DNA from: Mycobacterium hubeiense
GTDB lineage: Bacteria; Actinomycetota; Actinomycetes; Mycobacteriales; Mycobacteriaceae
Direction: 5' to 3'
Assembly (NCBI RefSeq): GCF_002838065.1
Contig: NZ_PIZU01000007.1
Location: forward strand, 19,044 to 83,043
Length of the DNA stretch: 64,000 bases
Under the pieces are notes generated by a model. It saw nothing but the letters and a program-made list of their open reading frames with translations, did no database searches and was not told the DNA's origin. The stretch's first letter is position 1. The number at the start of each line of letters is the position of its first letter. Both the position numbers and the translations under genes were made by a program. Shown in pieces: positions 7,550 through 15,401 of this stretch.

Positions 7550-8740
7550 ATGGGGCAACTGTCACATCGGGTCGACATTCCGTTTCCGCTGTTCGACGCC
7601 GACAACCATCTCTATGAGCCGCCGGAGGCGATGACCAAGTACCTGCCCAAGGAGTACAAGGACATCGTCCAGTACGTCGAGGTCAACGGCCGCACCAAGA
7701 TCGCGATCAAGGGTCAGATCAGCAACTACATCCCGAACCCCACGTTCTCGGTGGTCGCCAAGCCGGGCGCGTGGGAGGAGTACTTCAAGTTCGGCAACCC
7801 CGAGGGCAAGAGCAAGCGCGAGTTGTTCGGTGAGCCGATGCGCGCCATCCCGGCGTTCTTCGAGCCCGAACCACGCATCGCGGTGATGGACGAGCTCGGC
7901 GTCGACCGCAGCCTGATGTTCCCGACGCTGGCCAGCCTGATCGAGGAGCGGCTGCGCGACGATCCGGTCGCCATCCACGTGCTCATCCATGCACTCAACG
8001 AGTGGCTGCACGAGGTGTGGGGCTTTAACTACAAGAACCGCATCTTCACCACCCCGGTGATCACGCTGCCGATCGTCGAGAAGGCCATCGAGGAACTGGA
8101 GTGGGCGGTCAAGCGCGGTGCCCGCGCGATCCTCATCCGCCCGGCGCCGGTGCCCGGCTTCCGCGGCCCGCGGTCGTTCGCGCTGCCCGAGTTCGACCCG
8201 TTCTGGGAGCGCGTCGTCGAGTACGACGTGTTCGTCGGGATGCACTCCTCCGACAGCGGGTACTCGCGCTACACGTCCGAATGGGATGGCGAAGCCCAAG
8301 AGATGCTGCCGTTCCAGACCAACGCCATGTCGATCCTCAACGAGTGGCGGCCGATTCAGGACGCGGTGGCCTCGTGGGTCATCCACGGCGCGCTGTTCCG
8401 GCACCCGAAGCTGAAGGTCGGGATCGTCGAGGCGGGCTCCAAGTGGATGTTCCCGCTGCTGGACTCGATGGCCGAGGTGTACAAGAAGGCGCCCGAAGCC
8501 TTCCTCGGCAACCCGATCGAGGAGATCAAGAACCGCATCTACGTCAGCCCGTTCTACGAGGAGGGCATCGACGACCTGATCAACCTGATCGGCGTGGACC
8601 AGGTGCTCTATGGCTCCGACTGGCCGCACCCGGAGGGGCTGGCAGAGCCCACCCACTATGTGACGGCTCTCGAGCACCTGCCCGTCGAGGATCAGGCGAA
8701 GATCATGGGTGGCAACCTGGGTCGCCTCGTCACGGTGTGA
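7550..8740 (+). CDS. Metal-dependent amidohydrolase (Amidohydrolase_2 family)
   Basis: A 396-aa TIM-barrel hydrolase or decarboxylase. It has an N-terminal FDADNHLYEPPEA metal site, a central HSSDSGYSRYTSEWD segment and the terminal YGSDWPHPEGLAEP containing the conserved metal-binding Asp. AAGGAG precedes the ATG by about 7 nt. Members of this family act as hydrolases or non-oxidative decarboxylases and are common in mycobacterial steroid and aromatic clusters. The gene lies between two acyl-CoA ligase genes and overlaps the second by 4 nt (GTGA), so the two are translationally coupled. Substrate unknown. Confidence 0.9.
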   Translation: MGQLSHRVDIPFPLFDADNHLYEPPEAMTKYLPKEYKDIVQYVEVNGRTKIAIKGQISNYIPNPTFSVVAKPGAWEEYFKFGNPEGKSKRELFGEPMRAIPAFFEPEPRIAVMDELGVDRSLMFPTLASLIEERLRDDPVAIHVLIHALNEWLHEVWGFNYKNRIFTTPVITLPIVEKAIEELEWAVKRGARAILIRPAPVPGFRGPRSFALPEFDPFWERVVEYDVFVGMHSSDSGYSRYTSEWDGEAQEMLPFQTNAMSILNEWRPIQDAVASWVIHGALFRHPKLKVGIVEAGSKWMFPLLDSMAEVYKKAPEAFLGNPIEEIKNRIYVSPFYEEGIDDLINLIGVDQVLYGSDWPHPEGLAEPTHYVTALEHLPVEDQAKIMGGNLGRLVTV

Positions 8741-10191
8741 CGTACGTTCCGAAGTGGCAGACCATCCCCGAGATGGTCTTGAGCGCAGCGGACCGATTCG
8801 GCGATGCCGAAGCGCTTGTCGACGGTCCGCTGCGCCTCAGCTTCACCGAACTCGTCGACCGAATTCGCGTGGCGGCAGGCGCGTTTCATGGGCTGGGTGT
8901 GGAAAAGGGTGACCGGGTAGCGATCTGGGCGCCCAACTCCGCGGAGTGGGTGATCGCCGCGTTCGGTCTGCTCACCGCGGGCGGGGTGCTGGTGCCGGTC
9001 AACACCAGGTTTAAAACCGACGAGGCCGGTGACATCATCCGCCGCAGCGGGGCCAAGGCCGTGATGGTCCAAAAGGGTTTTCTCGGGCAGGATTTCGAGG
9101 TTCCCGCGGGCATCCCCGCGATCGACCTGCGCTCGGAATTCCTGTCCGACGCGCAACCGTACGAGGCCCGCGAGATCAAGGGCACCGACATCGCCGACAT
9201 CATCTTCACCTCGGGCACCACTGGGCGGTCCAAGGGCGTGATGATGAACCACACGCAGACGCTGCGCCTGTACGAGGAGTGGTGCGAGCTGTGTGATCTG
9301 CGCCAAGGTGACCGCTACCTGATCGTCAACCCGTTCTTTCACACCTTCGGCTACAAAGCCGGCTGCATCGCGTCACTGATCCGCGGGGCGACCATCCTGC
9401 CGGTCCCGGTGTTCGACCTCGACACCGTCGTGGAACTCATTGAGCGCGAACGCATCACGATGCTGCCGGGGCCTCCGACGCTGTATCACTCGCTGTTGTC
9501 GGTGCCCGACAAATCGAAACTGTCGACGCTGCGGGCCGGGGTCACGGGTGCTGCGGACATCCCGGTGGAGCTCATCCGCAGGGTGCACGACGAGTTGCCG
9601 TTCCAGACCGTCATGACCGGATACGGGCTCACCGAAGCGGGCACTGCCACGCTGTCGCGGCCCGGCGACTCGTTCGAAGACATCGCGACCACCGTCGGAA
9701 CCCCGTGCGACGGCGTCGAGGTGCGCATCGCCGACGACGGCGAGGTGCTGGTCCGCGGCTACAGCGTCATGCAGGGCTATTTCGACGATCCGGTCGCCAC
9801 CGCCGAGGCGATCGATTCCGACGGCTGGCTGCACACCGGCGATCTCGGCAGCCTCGACGACGCCGGCCGGTTGCGCATCGTCGGGCGTAAGAAGGACATG
9901 TTCATCGTCGGCGGCTTCAATGCGTACCCGGCGGAGATCGAGGGCTTCCTCTTGGAGCATCCCGCCGTGGCACAGGCCGCGGTGATCGGCGTACCGGACG
10001 ATCGACTGGGCCAGGTGGGCAAGGCGTTCGTCGTGCGCAAGCAGGATGCCGACGCCCTCACGGCCGACGAACTGATCGCGTGGTGCCGCGAACGGATGGC
10101 CGGTTTCAAGGTTCCGCGGTTCGTCGAGTTTCTCGACGAGTTACCGTTGAACGCCACCGGCAAGGTGATGAAGGACCAACTGGGAAAGTAG
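8737..10191 (+). CDS. Acyl-CoA synthetase (second FadD-type ligase)
   Basis: A 484-aa ANL-superfamily ligase: P-loop IIFTSGTTGRSKGVMMNH, GYGLTEAGTATLS, the hinge around IVGRKKDMFIVGGFNAYPAE, and the catalytic Lys in LNATGKVMKDQL. The GTG at 8737 overlaps the amidohydrolase stop by 4 nt, which fixes the start; reading further upstream only gives a shadow of the amidohydrolase. Divergence from the ligase at 5967 suggests a different acid intermediate. A GC-rich 11-bp palindrome (10194-10204) just after the stop may help end the transcript. Confidence 0.93.
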   Translation: MTYVPKWQTIPEMVLSAADRFGDAEALVDGPLRLSFTELVDRIRVAAGAFHGLGVEKGDRVAIWAPNSAEWVIAAFGLLTAGGVLVPVNTRFKTDEAGDIIRRSGAKAVMVQKGFLGQDFEVPAGIPAIDLRSEFLSDAQPYEAREIKGTDIADIIFTSGTTGRSKGVMMNHTQTLRLYEEWCELCDLRQGDRYLIVNPFFHTFGYKAGCIASLIRGATILPVPVFDLDTVVELIERERITMLPGPPTLYHSLLSVPDKSKLSTLRAGVTGAADIPVELIRRVHDELPFQTVMTGYGLTEAGTATLSRPGDSFEDIATTVGTPCDGVEVRIADDGEVLVRGYSVMQGYFDDPVATAEAIDSDGWLHTGDLGSLDDAGRLRIVGRKKDMFIVGGFNAYPAEIEGFLLEHPAVAQAAVIGVPDDRLGQVGKAFVVRKQDADALTADELIAWCRERMAGFKVPRFVEFLDELPLNATGKVMKDQLGK

Positions 10192-10261
10192 CTGCGCTGA
10201 GCGCTAGCACAGCACGTAAATAGCATTTCCGCAGGAAAACCGGCCTTTTGTCACCGTCTGG

Positions 10262-10274
10262 CGATACTGTATCG
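10262..10274. promoter_or_regulatory. Perfect palindrome CGATAC-T-GTATCG
   Basis: A 13-bp perfect dyad in the 166-bp gap upstream of the Mce-associated gene pair; possible operator or promoter element. Confidence 0.3.
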
Positions 10275-10304
10275 TCGATGCCATACTCAAAAATGGATAA
10301 TGAC

Positions 10305-10341
10305 ATTCTCATTGAGCACAGTGCTTAACGGACTGCTTAAC
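10305..10341. promoter_or_regulatory. Composite control region of the Mce-associated pair
   Basis: This stretch holds an ATTCTCA half-site (10305-10311), TGAGCA-CAG-TGCTTA (10313-10327), which repeats the core of the P450/TetR operator with one extra central base, and a second TGCTTAAC (10334-10341) 12 bp after the first (10322-10329). It ends just before the RBS of the gene at 10358. The resemblance suggests control by the TetR protein encoded at 2039. Confidence 0.45.
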
Positions 10342-10357
10342 AGACAAGGAGGTCGCC

Positions 10358-11197
10358 GTGCCGTCTTTCAGGCGCCGCGGGTCGGTGGTCGACGCTGACC
10401 GTGTCGATCAACCGCCGCAGGACCCTGAGCAGGGGGCGGATGCGGCTGATGCTCTGGCTCTGGCCGAGCAAGCCGAAGCGGAGGCCGCCGAGGCCGAGGC
10501 CAAGGCAGCCGCTGCCCGGGCCAGGGCCCGCGCGATCCGGCTGCGCCAGCAGGCCGAGGCCGATAAGCCCAACGGCGCTGCTGTCGAAGTCACCGACACC
10601 GACGAGGACGCGAGCGCCGAAGGCACCGACGTCACCGAAGCGACTGAAGCCACTGAAGCGACTGAAGCCACTGAAGCCACGCCGGCCAAGGCGCGTCGGC
10701 TTCGGTTGCCCCGGCCGAACTGGAAGAAGGTCGGCGTCAGCCTTGCGGCCCTCGGCACCGTCGCACTTCTGGCCGTCAGCGGCTACATGATCTGGCATCA
10801 CCGGCAGGTGGCGCAGGAGCAGCAACGCATCGCGGAATTCGCCGCAGCGGGGCGCCAGAGCGTGGTCACGCTGATGTCGCTGGACTTCAACCGGGCCAAA
10901 GAAGATGTGCAGCGCATCATCGACAATTCGACGGGCGATTTCAAAGAGGAGTTCGCGGCGCAGGCCGAGGACTTCATCAAGGTGGCCCAGGAATCCAAGG
11001 TGGTCACCGACGTCAACGTGACGGCCACCGGTGTTGAGTCGATGACGGACAATTCGGCGGTTGTGCTGGTTTCGGCCAACTCCCGCGTCACCAATTCGGC
11101 CGGCGCCAAACAGGAACCGCGTACCTGGCGGCTAAGTGTTCACCTGCAACGCGATGGCGACCAGATCAAGATGTCGAAAGTCGAGTTCGTACCGTGA
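10358..11197 (+). CDS. Mce-associated membrane protein (first of orphan pair)
   Basis: A 279-aa single-pass membrane protein. The N-terminal ~120 residues are cytoplasmic, charged, coiled-coil-like (alanine/glutamate/arginine-rich) and include five TEA-type repeats. A TM helix follows (VGVSLAALGTVALLAVSGYMIW, about residues 124-145), then an extracytoplasmic domain of about 130 aa with the fold signature of Mce-associated proteins (RQSVVTLMSLDFNRAKEDVQRIIDNSTGDFKEEF). Such proteins stabilise Mce lipid importers. The start is GTG 10358 with a strong AAGGAGG. It overlaps the second pair member by 4 nt. No yrbE or mce gene is nearby, so it may serve a distant Mce complex. Confidence 0.88.
   Translation: MPSFRRRGSVVDADRVDQPPQDPEQGADAADALALAEQAEAEAAEAEAKAAAARARARAIRLRQQAEADKPNGAAVEVTDTDEDASAEGTDVTEATEATEATEATEATPAKARRLRLPRPNWKKVGVSLAALGTVALLAVSGYMIWHHRQVAQEQQRIAEFAAAGRQSVVTLMSLDFNRAKEDVQRIIDNSTGDFKEEFAAQAEDFIKVAQESKVVTDVNVTATGVESMTDNSAVVLVSANSRVTNSAGAKQEPRTWRLSVHLQRDGDQIKMSKVEFVP
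10634..10678 (+). repeat. Five tandem 9-nt units inside the Mce-associated gene
   Basis: Five units of ACTGAAGCS-type sequence (first unit ACCGAAGCG) encode repeated T-E-A in the cytoplasmic tail. Unit length is a multiple of three, so slippage would change the repeat number without a frameshift. Confidence 0.85.
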
Positions 11198-11790
11198 CCA
11201 CCGATGACAACAACACCGACATGGTGGACGCCGAAGCGCCGCCCATAGAAGCCGAAGCGCAGGCCGAGTCGCGCGGCAGCGTACTGCGCCGCTCGCTGCG
11301 TGCGGCGCGCGCCAACGTGGGCGTGATCGTGGTGGTGCTGGCGCTCTTCGCCTCGGCGGGCGTGGCGGCCTGGCTGTACACCAACCAATACCGCCCGGAT
11401 CAACAGCGGAACTCCGACGCGCGCCAAGTCGCACTCGACGCCGCTAAATCCGGCACCATCGCGCTGTTGTCCTACTCGCCGGAAAAGCTCGAGCAGGACT
11501 TCGCGGCGGCCAAATCGCATTTAACAGGCGACTTCCTTTCGTACTACACGCAATTCACCGAACAGATCGTCACCCCGGCGGCCAAAGAGAAATCCGTCAA
11601 GACGGCCGCGTCGGTCATCCGGGCCGCAGTCATCGATCTGCAGCCGGATTCGGCGGACGTGCTCGTGTTCATCAACCAGACGACGACAAGCAAGGAGAAC
11701 CCGGACGGGGCCTTCGCGGCCAGCAGCGTCAAGGTCGGCTTGAAGAAGATCGACGGCAGCTGGCTCATCTCCGCATTCGACCCGGTGTAG
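11194..11790 (+). CDS. Mce-associated membrane protein (second of orphan pair)
   Basis: A 198-aa single-pass protein with a short acidic N-terminus, a TM helix (VGVIVVVLALFASAGVAAWLY) and an extracytoplasmic domain homologous to its upstream partner (ALDAAKSGTIALLSYSPEKLEQDFAAAKSHLTGDFLSYYTQFTEQIV). The GTG start overlaps the previous stop (GTGA), so the pair is co-translated, as the Mce-associated pairs of true mce operons are. It is about the usual length of the family. Together with its neighbour it is likely to stabilise or couple a lipid-uptake system encoded elsewhere. Confidence 0.88.
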   Translation: MTTDDNNTDMVDAEAPPIEAEAQAESRGSVLRRSLRAARANVGVIVVVLALFASAGVAAWLYTNQYRPDQQRNSDARQVALDAAKSGTIALLSYSPEKLEQDFAAAKSHLTGDFLSYYTQFTEQIVTPAAKEKSVKTAASVIRAAVIDLQPDSADVLVFINQTTTSKENPDGAFAASSVKVGLKKIDGSWLISAFDPV

Positions 11791-11809
11791 CACCGGCGCG
11801 AGTCCCCTC

Positions 11810-12484
11810 ATGTCGCCAACCGAAATCGCGGCGATCGTGCCGTTGCCGGGCACGCTGGCGCGCGCGGCCGTCGTTACGCCGCTGGCCGGCGAGGCGGCGC
11901 TGGCCCGGGTGGTGGCATCACTGGCCGGCGCCGCACAACACATCGTCGTCTCGAGCGCCGACGCGTTGATCGACGACGCCCGCGAATGCCTGGCGGCCCA
12001 TGGCTTGTCCGCGGAGGATGTGGTGGCCGGCGGTGACACCCGCATGCGATGCGTGGCGGCAGGACTGGAATACCTTGTCGGCCAGCCGATCCCGCCGCGC
12101 TATGTGCTCATCCACGACGTGCGGCGACCGTTGGCATCGGCGGGGCTGCGGGACAGGGTGATCGAGGGTCTGCGGACCGGTGGCACTGCGGTGCTGCCGG
12201 CGCTGCCAGTCACCGACAGCGTGAAAACCGTCGACGAGCACGGCGCGATCACGGCAACCGTGGATCGCGAGGCCTTGCGTACGATGCAATACCCGCGGGG
12301 CTTCACCCTCGATCGGTTGGCCCAACTGGTCGCGCGTTGCAGTAGCGAGGATTTCGACGAACTGGCCGAATCCCTCGACGCCGGCGCGGGTCTGACCCTG
12401 GTGGACGGCGACGCGGACGCCTTCGCCGCAGAACTGCCGCGTGACACGGATTACGTCGAGGCGATCATCGCGTGCCGCCGCTGA
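11810..12484 (+). CDS. Degenerate IspD-like cytidylyltransferase paralogue
   Basis: A 224-aa protein alignable by eye with IspD. It keeps LIHDVRRPLAS (from HDAARP), the strand AVLPALPVTDSVKTVDEHGAITATVDRE, a decayed QTPQGF (MQYPRGF) and VDGDADAFAAEL. The N-terminal nucleotide-binding loop (LAAGxGxR) is replaced by IVPLPGTLARAA, so CTP binding and catalysis are doubtful. It starts 19 nt after the Mce-associated pair on the same strand and meets an intact IspD-like gene tail to tail, with 20 nt of overlap. It may be a regulatory or structural paralogue, or an enzyme with changed chemistry. Confidence 0.75.
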   Translation: MSPTEIAAIVPLPGTLARAAVVTPLAGEAALARVVASLAGAAQHIVVSSADALIDDARECLAAHGLSAEDVVAGGDTRMRCVAAGLEYLVGQPIPPRYVLIHDVRRPLASAGLRDRVIEGLRTGGTAVLPALPVTDSVKTVDEHGAITATVDREALRTMQYPRGFTLDRLAQLVARCSSEDFDELAESLDAGAGLTLVDGDADAFAAELPRDTDYVEAIIACRR

Positions 12485-13175
12485 GCAGATGTCCGGCGAC
12501 CGCGATGTCCTGCGCGTAGGTCACTTTCAGGTTGTGTTCGGCGCCGGGGAACGTCCGTACCTCGAGATCGGTGAATCGTTCGACGCATGACGCAGTGTCG
12601 GTGCCTTCGAAGCCCGCGTCGTCCGCTTTTCGGTAGGCCTCGAGCAGCGGGAGTGCGCGGAACGCCTGCGGTGTCTGCACCCGCACCAATCTGCCTGGCA
12701 GGGCATTGATTTCGCCGGATTCGGTCAGCCGCACCACGTCCGCCGCCACCACCGCGGGTACCGCGCCGCCGCGTTCACGAGCCACCGACAGCGCGGTGCG
12801 GATCATTGCCGGCCCGGCCAACGGCCGCGCCGCATCGTGGATGAGCACCGCATCGACCGCACCCGACTCGATGTCGGTGGCCAAGTAGGTCAGCACGTTG
12901 AACTCTGAGCCGTGCCGGGTCTCGCCGCCTTCGACGAACTCCACCGTCGCATCGGGAAGTTCGTCGTGCACGGTGCGTTCGGCCAGCTCCCGCTCGCCGC
13001 GCCGAAACACCAGCACCGTGCGCGTCACCTCGGCTACGTGCAGCATCGCGTCCAGCGACCACGACACCATGCTTCGGCCCGCCAGCGGCAGGTAGGCCTT
13101 GTTGCCGTCCACGCCGACACGCGTGCCCATGCCCGCGGCCAAGACGACGCCGACGGCCCCGGACGGCTTGTTCAT
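12465..13175 (-). CDS. IspD/TarI-like cytidylyltransferase
   Basis: A 236-aa nucleotidyltransferase with all IspD landmarks: VVLAAGMGTRVGVDGNKAYLPLAG (CTP-binding loop), GGETRHGSEFN, LIHDAARPLAG, RVQTPQAF, and a C-terminal NLKVTYAQD. The canonical reaction is CTP + 2-C-methyl-D-erythritol 4-phosphate to the CDP-alcohol in the MEP isoprenoid pathway. The usual mycobacterial ispD sits next to ispF; no ispF is here, so this may be a paralogue acting on another polyol phosphate. A -10-like CAAAAT 6 nt before the ATG hints at leaderless expression. It overlaps the degenerate paralogue by 20 nt at the 3' end. Confidence 0.85.
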   Translation of the reverse strand: MNKPSGAVGVVLAAGMGTRVGVDGNKAYLPLAGRSMVSWSLDAMLHVAEVTRTVLVFRRGERELAERTVHDELPDATVEFVEGGETRHGSEFNVLTYLATDIESGAVDAVLIHDAARPLAGPAMIRTALSVARERGGAVPAVVAADVVRLTESGEINALPGRLVRVQTPQAFRALPLLEAYRKADDAGFEGTDTASCVERFTDLEVRTFPGAEHNLKVTYAQDIAVAGHLLSGGTR

Positions 13176-13223
13176 ACGGCTATTTTGCAGCAGGCGATGC
13201 CGCTGCCCGCGAGGTTCGGTCGG

Positions 13224-13340
13224 TCAGTCTTCGGCGTGGCGGTTGTAGTCCCAGCGCTCCAGCCGCACCTGCAAGTCATGCAGGCCCAGTGCGGCGAGCG
13301 GTGCGCCGACGGACAGGCAGATCAGCAGTAGGGCGTTCAT
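13224..13340 (-). CDS. Small single-TM protein, 38 aa
   Basis: The frame encodes MNALLLICLSVGAPLAALG followed by a charged tail ending RWDYNRHAED. One N-terminal hydrophobic helix and an amphipathic, arginine-rich C-terminus suggest a small inner-membrane protein. I believe similar short proteins occur in other mycobacteria, but this is from memory. A weak GAGAG precedes the ATG. It lies 48 nt upstream of the IspD-like gene on the same strand. Function unknown. Confidence 0.6.
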   Translation of the reverse strand: MNALLLICLSVGAPLAALGLHDLQVRLERWDYNRHAED

Positions 13341-13486
13341 CGTTCTCTCGCGTCGTTTGTCGTTTTTCGTACGGTACCGAGCGTATGGGCGACACCGTGG
13401 GATCGACATGCGTAGTGGGCTACCTGATTTGTAGACGACGCACCCGCCCTGCAGGTTCACTACGCATGCCGGCTGTATGCGGTGAA

Positions 13487-14773
13487 ATGGATCTCGTGAG
13501 TGAGATCGAACCGCAGCCATCCGGGCCAGTGCAGGCGCACCGAATCCGTCGCATGGTGGGTCGCGACCCCCATGAAGAGCACCGCACCGCCACCCCACTC
13601 GAGTTGCTGTTCGACCTGACATTCGTCGTCGCGTTCGGCATCGCCGCATCGCAGTTCGCGCACATGCTCGCCGAAGACCACGTCGGTGCCGGACTGGCCG
13701 GCTTCGCCTATGCCACGTTCGCCATCTGTTGGGCGTGGATCAACTTCAGCTGGTTCGCCTCCGCCTTCGACACCGACGACTGGATGTACCGGCTGGCGAC
13801 GATGTTGCAGATGGTCGGCGTCATCATTCTGGCGCTGGGTCTCCCGGCACTGTTCGCCTCGATCGAGCACGGTGACCACGTCGACAACGCGGTCGTGGTG
13901 GCCGGCTATGTGGTGATGCGAATTGCGCTGGTGGGCCAATGGTTACGTGCGGCCAAGCAGGATCCCGAGCACCGGTCGGCGTGTCTGACCTACGCCTGCG
14001 CTGTCACCGTCGCGCAAATCGGTTGGGTCGCATTGCTCATCGCGCACACATCGGTGGCGGTGACGTTCGTGGCATCGGCGGGTTTGGTGGTCATCGAGTT
14101 GATGGGTCCTTTCCTGGCCGAAACCCGCAAGGGCGGTACGCCGTGGCATGCCCACCACATCGTCGAGCGGTACGGCCTATTGGCCATCATCGCGCTCGGG
14201 GAGGGTGTGGTCGGAACGGTCGCCTCGATCTCGGCGGTCGTCGGCGCACAAGGCTGGTCGATGGATGCGGTGCTCGTGGCGGTCGCCGGGACCGGCCTGA
14301 CATTCGGCATGTGGTGGATGTATTTCGCGGTGCCGGCGGCGGAGCTGCTGCACGTACATCGCGATCGGTCCTTCCGGTACGGGTACCTGCACCTGCTGGT
14401 GTTCGGCTCGATCGTGGGCACGGGCGCCGGTTTGCACGCCGCGGCGTACTACATCGAGCATCACTCCAAACTCGGGTCGGTGGCCACCGTGTTCTGGGTC
14501 GCCCTGCCCGTCGGGATGTACATCGCCTCGGTCTACCTGATCTACACGCTGCTGGTGCGCGCGTGGGATCCCTTCCACGTGCTGCTGGTGGTGCTGACCG
14601 CGGCGGTTCTCGCAGCGGCGCTGTGGCTGGCCGCCGCAGGCATCTCCATGGCGGCCTGTCTGGTGGTGGTGATGCTTGCCCCGGTGGTGACGGTGGTCGG
14701 CTACGAAGTGCTCGGCCATCGGCACATGACCGAGGCGATCAGGGCCAGCCTGGCGGCGACCCGGACTTGTTAG
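13487..14773 (+). CDS. LtrA family membrane protein
   Basis: About 428 aa with around ten hydrophobic helices. The signature N-terminal block EEHRTATPLELLFDLTFVVAFGIAASQFAH is characteristic of LtrA (low temperature requirement A, PF06772), and HHIVERYGLLAIIALGEGVVGT in the middle is the second family signature. The biochemical role is not established; the family is named for a Listeria growth phenotype. ATG 13487 gives a short soluble N-terminus before TM1; GTG 13496 is possible. The following 206 nt to the ChaB gene contain a direct repeat GCCGTTCGGG (14789 and 14813) and no gene. Confidence 0.88.
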   Translation: MDLVSEIEPQPSGPVQAHRIRRMVGRDPHEEHRTATPLELLFDLTFVVAFGIAASQFAHMLAEDHVGAGLAGFAYATFAICWAWINFSWFASAFDTDDWMYRLATMLQMVGVIILALGLPALFASIEHGDHVDNAVVVAGYVVMRIALVGQWLRAAKQDPEHRSACLTYACAVTVAQIGWVALLIAHTSVAVTFVASAGLVVIELMGPFLAETRKGGTPWHAHHIVERYGLLAIIALGEGVVGTVASISAVVGAQGWSMDAVLVAVAGTGLTFGMWWMYFAVPAAELLHVHRDRSFRYGYLHLLVFGSIVGTGAGLHAAAYYIEHHSKLGSVATVFWVALPVGMYIASVYLIYTLLVRAWDPFHVLLVVLTAAVLAAALWLAAAGISMAACLVVVMLAPVVTVVGYEVLGHRHMTEAIRASLAATRTC

Positions 14774-14979
14774 CACGTTTAGTGGGATGCCGTTCGGGTA
14801 AGTCATCCGACAGCCGTTCGGGGCGCACGACGAGGTAGCAGCACCATCGCTCGCGAGGGCGAGTACGGGAACCGTGGAGGTCAAGAAGCGGCCGCCCGGT
14901 CTGATGACGGTGCTGACGCATCTCGGTGATGCGCCTCGGCGGCACCTTCAGCGGTAGCAGTCCGAAGGAGAGCAGCACG

Positions 14980-15399
14980 ATGCCGAAGACCACGAAGAGC
15001 GGCCAGGCCAAGAAGAGTGAACTACCCAGCACGCTGCGTAAGTCGGATGCCAAGGCGCAGCGCACATTCGCCAAGGCGCATGACGCGGCCGTCAAGGAGT
15101 ATGGCGAAGGCCAACGCGCCCATCGGGTTGCCTACAGCGCGCTCAAGCACAGTTACGAGAAGGTCGGCGACCACTGGGAGCCCAAGTCCAAGAAGGGTCC
15201 TTCCGATCAGCGGGCCCGCAGCGGTGGGCCAAACGCCAAAGGGGCGAGCGCCGAAGGGGTCAACGCCACTTCGTCCAAGAAGCACCTGATGGACGTCGCC
15301 CGGCGGCTGGACATCTCGGGGCGCTCCACGATGAACAAGGACGAGCTCGTCGCTGCGATCAAGAAGGCGAATCGGCGGGTCTCCGCACGCAACCGGTGA
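14980..15399 (+). CDS. ChaB family protein with Rho_N-like C-terminus
   Basis: A 139-aa basic protein. Residues ~13-68 (ELPSTLRKSDAKAQRTFAKAHDAAVKEYG...SYEKVGDHWEPK) match the ChaB fold, named after E. coli ChaB near the ChaA cation antiporter. A lysine/glycine-rich linker follows. The last ~35 residues (KKHLMDVARRLDISGRSTMNKDELVAAIKKANRR) look like a Rho N-terminal/SAP-like helical nucleic-acid-binding motif. A GAAGGAG RBS precedes ATG 14980. The fusion suggests a nucleic-acid-associated stress protein; this is inference. It converges on the MFS gene with 2 nt between stops. Confidence 0.82.
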   Translation: MPKTTKSGQAKKSELPSTLRKSDAKAQRTFAKAHDAAVKEYGEGQRAHRVAYSALKHSYEKVGDHWEPKSKKGPSDQRARSGGPNAKGASAEGVNATSSKKHLMDVARRLDISGRSTMNKDELVAAIKKANRRVSARNR

Positions 15400-15401
15400 C
15401 C

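Noticed and set aside
8101..8736. N-terminal extension of the second acyl-CoA ligase
   Set aside because: It reads the amidohydrolase gene in another frame. The ligase domain begins right at GTG 8737, which overlaps the amidohydrolase stop.
14789..14822. Direct repeat GCCGTTCGGG as an attachment site or mobile-element border
   Set aside because: Only 10 bp, 24 bp apart, with no integrase, tRNA or composition change.
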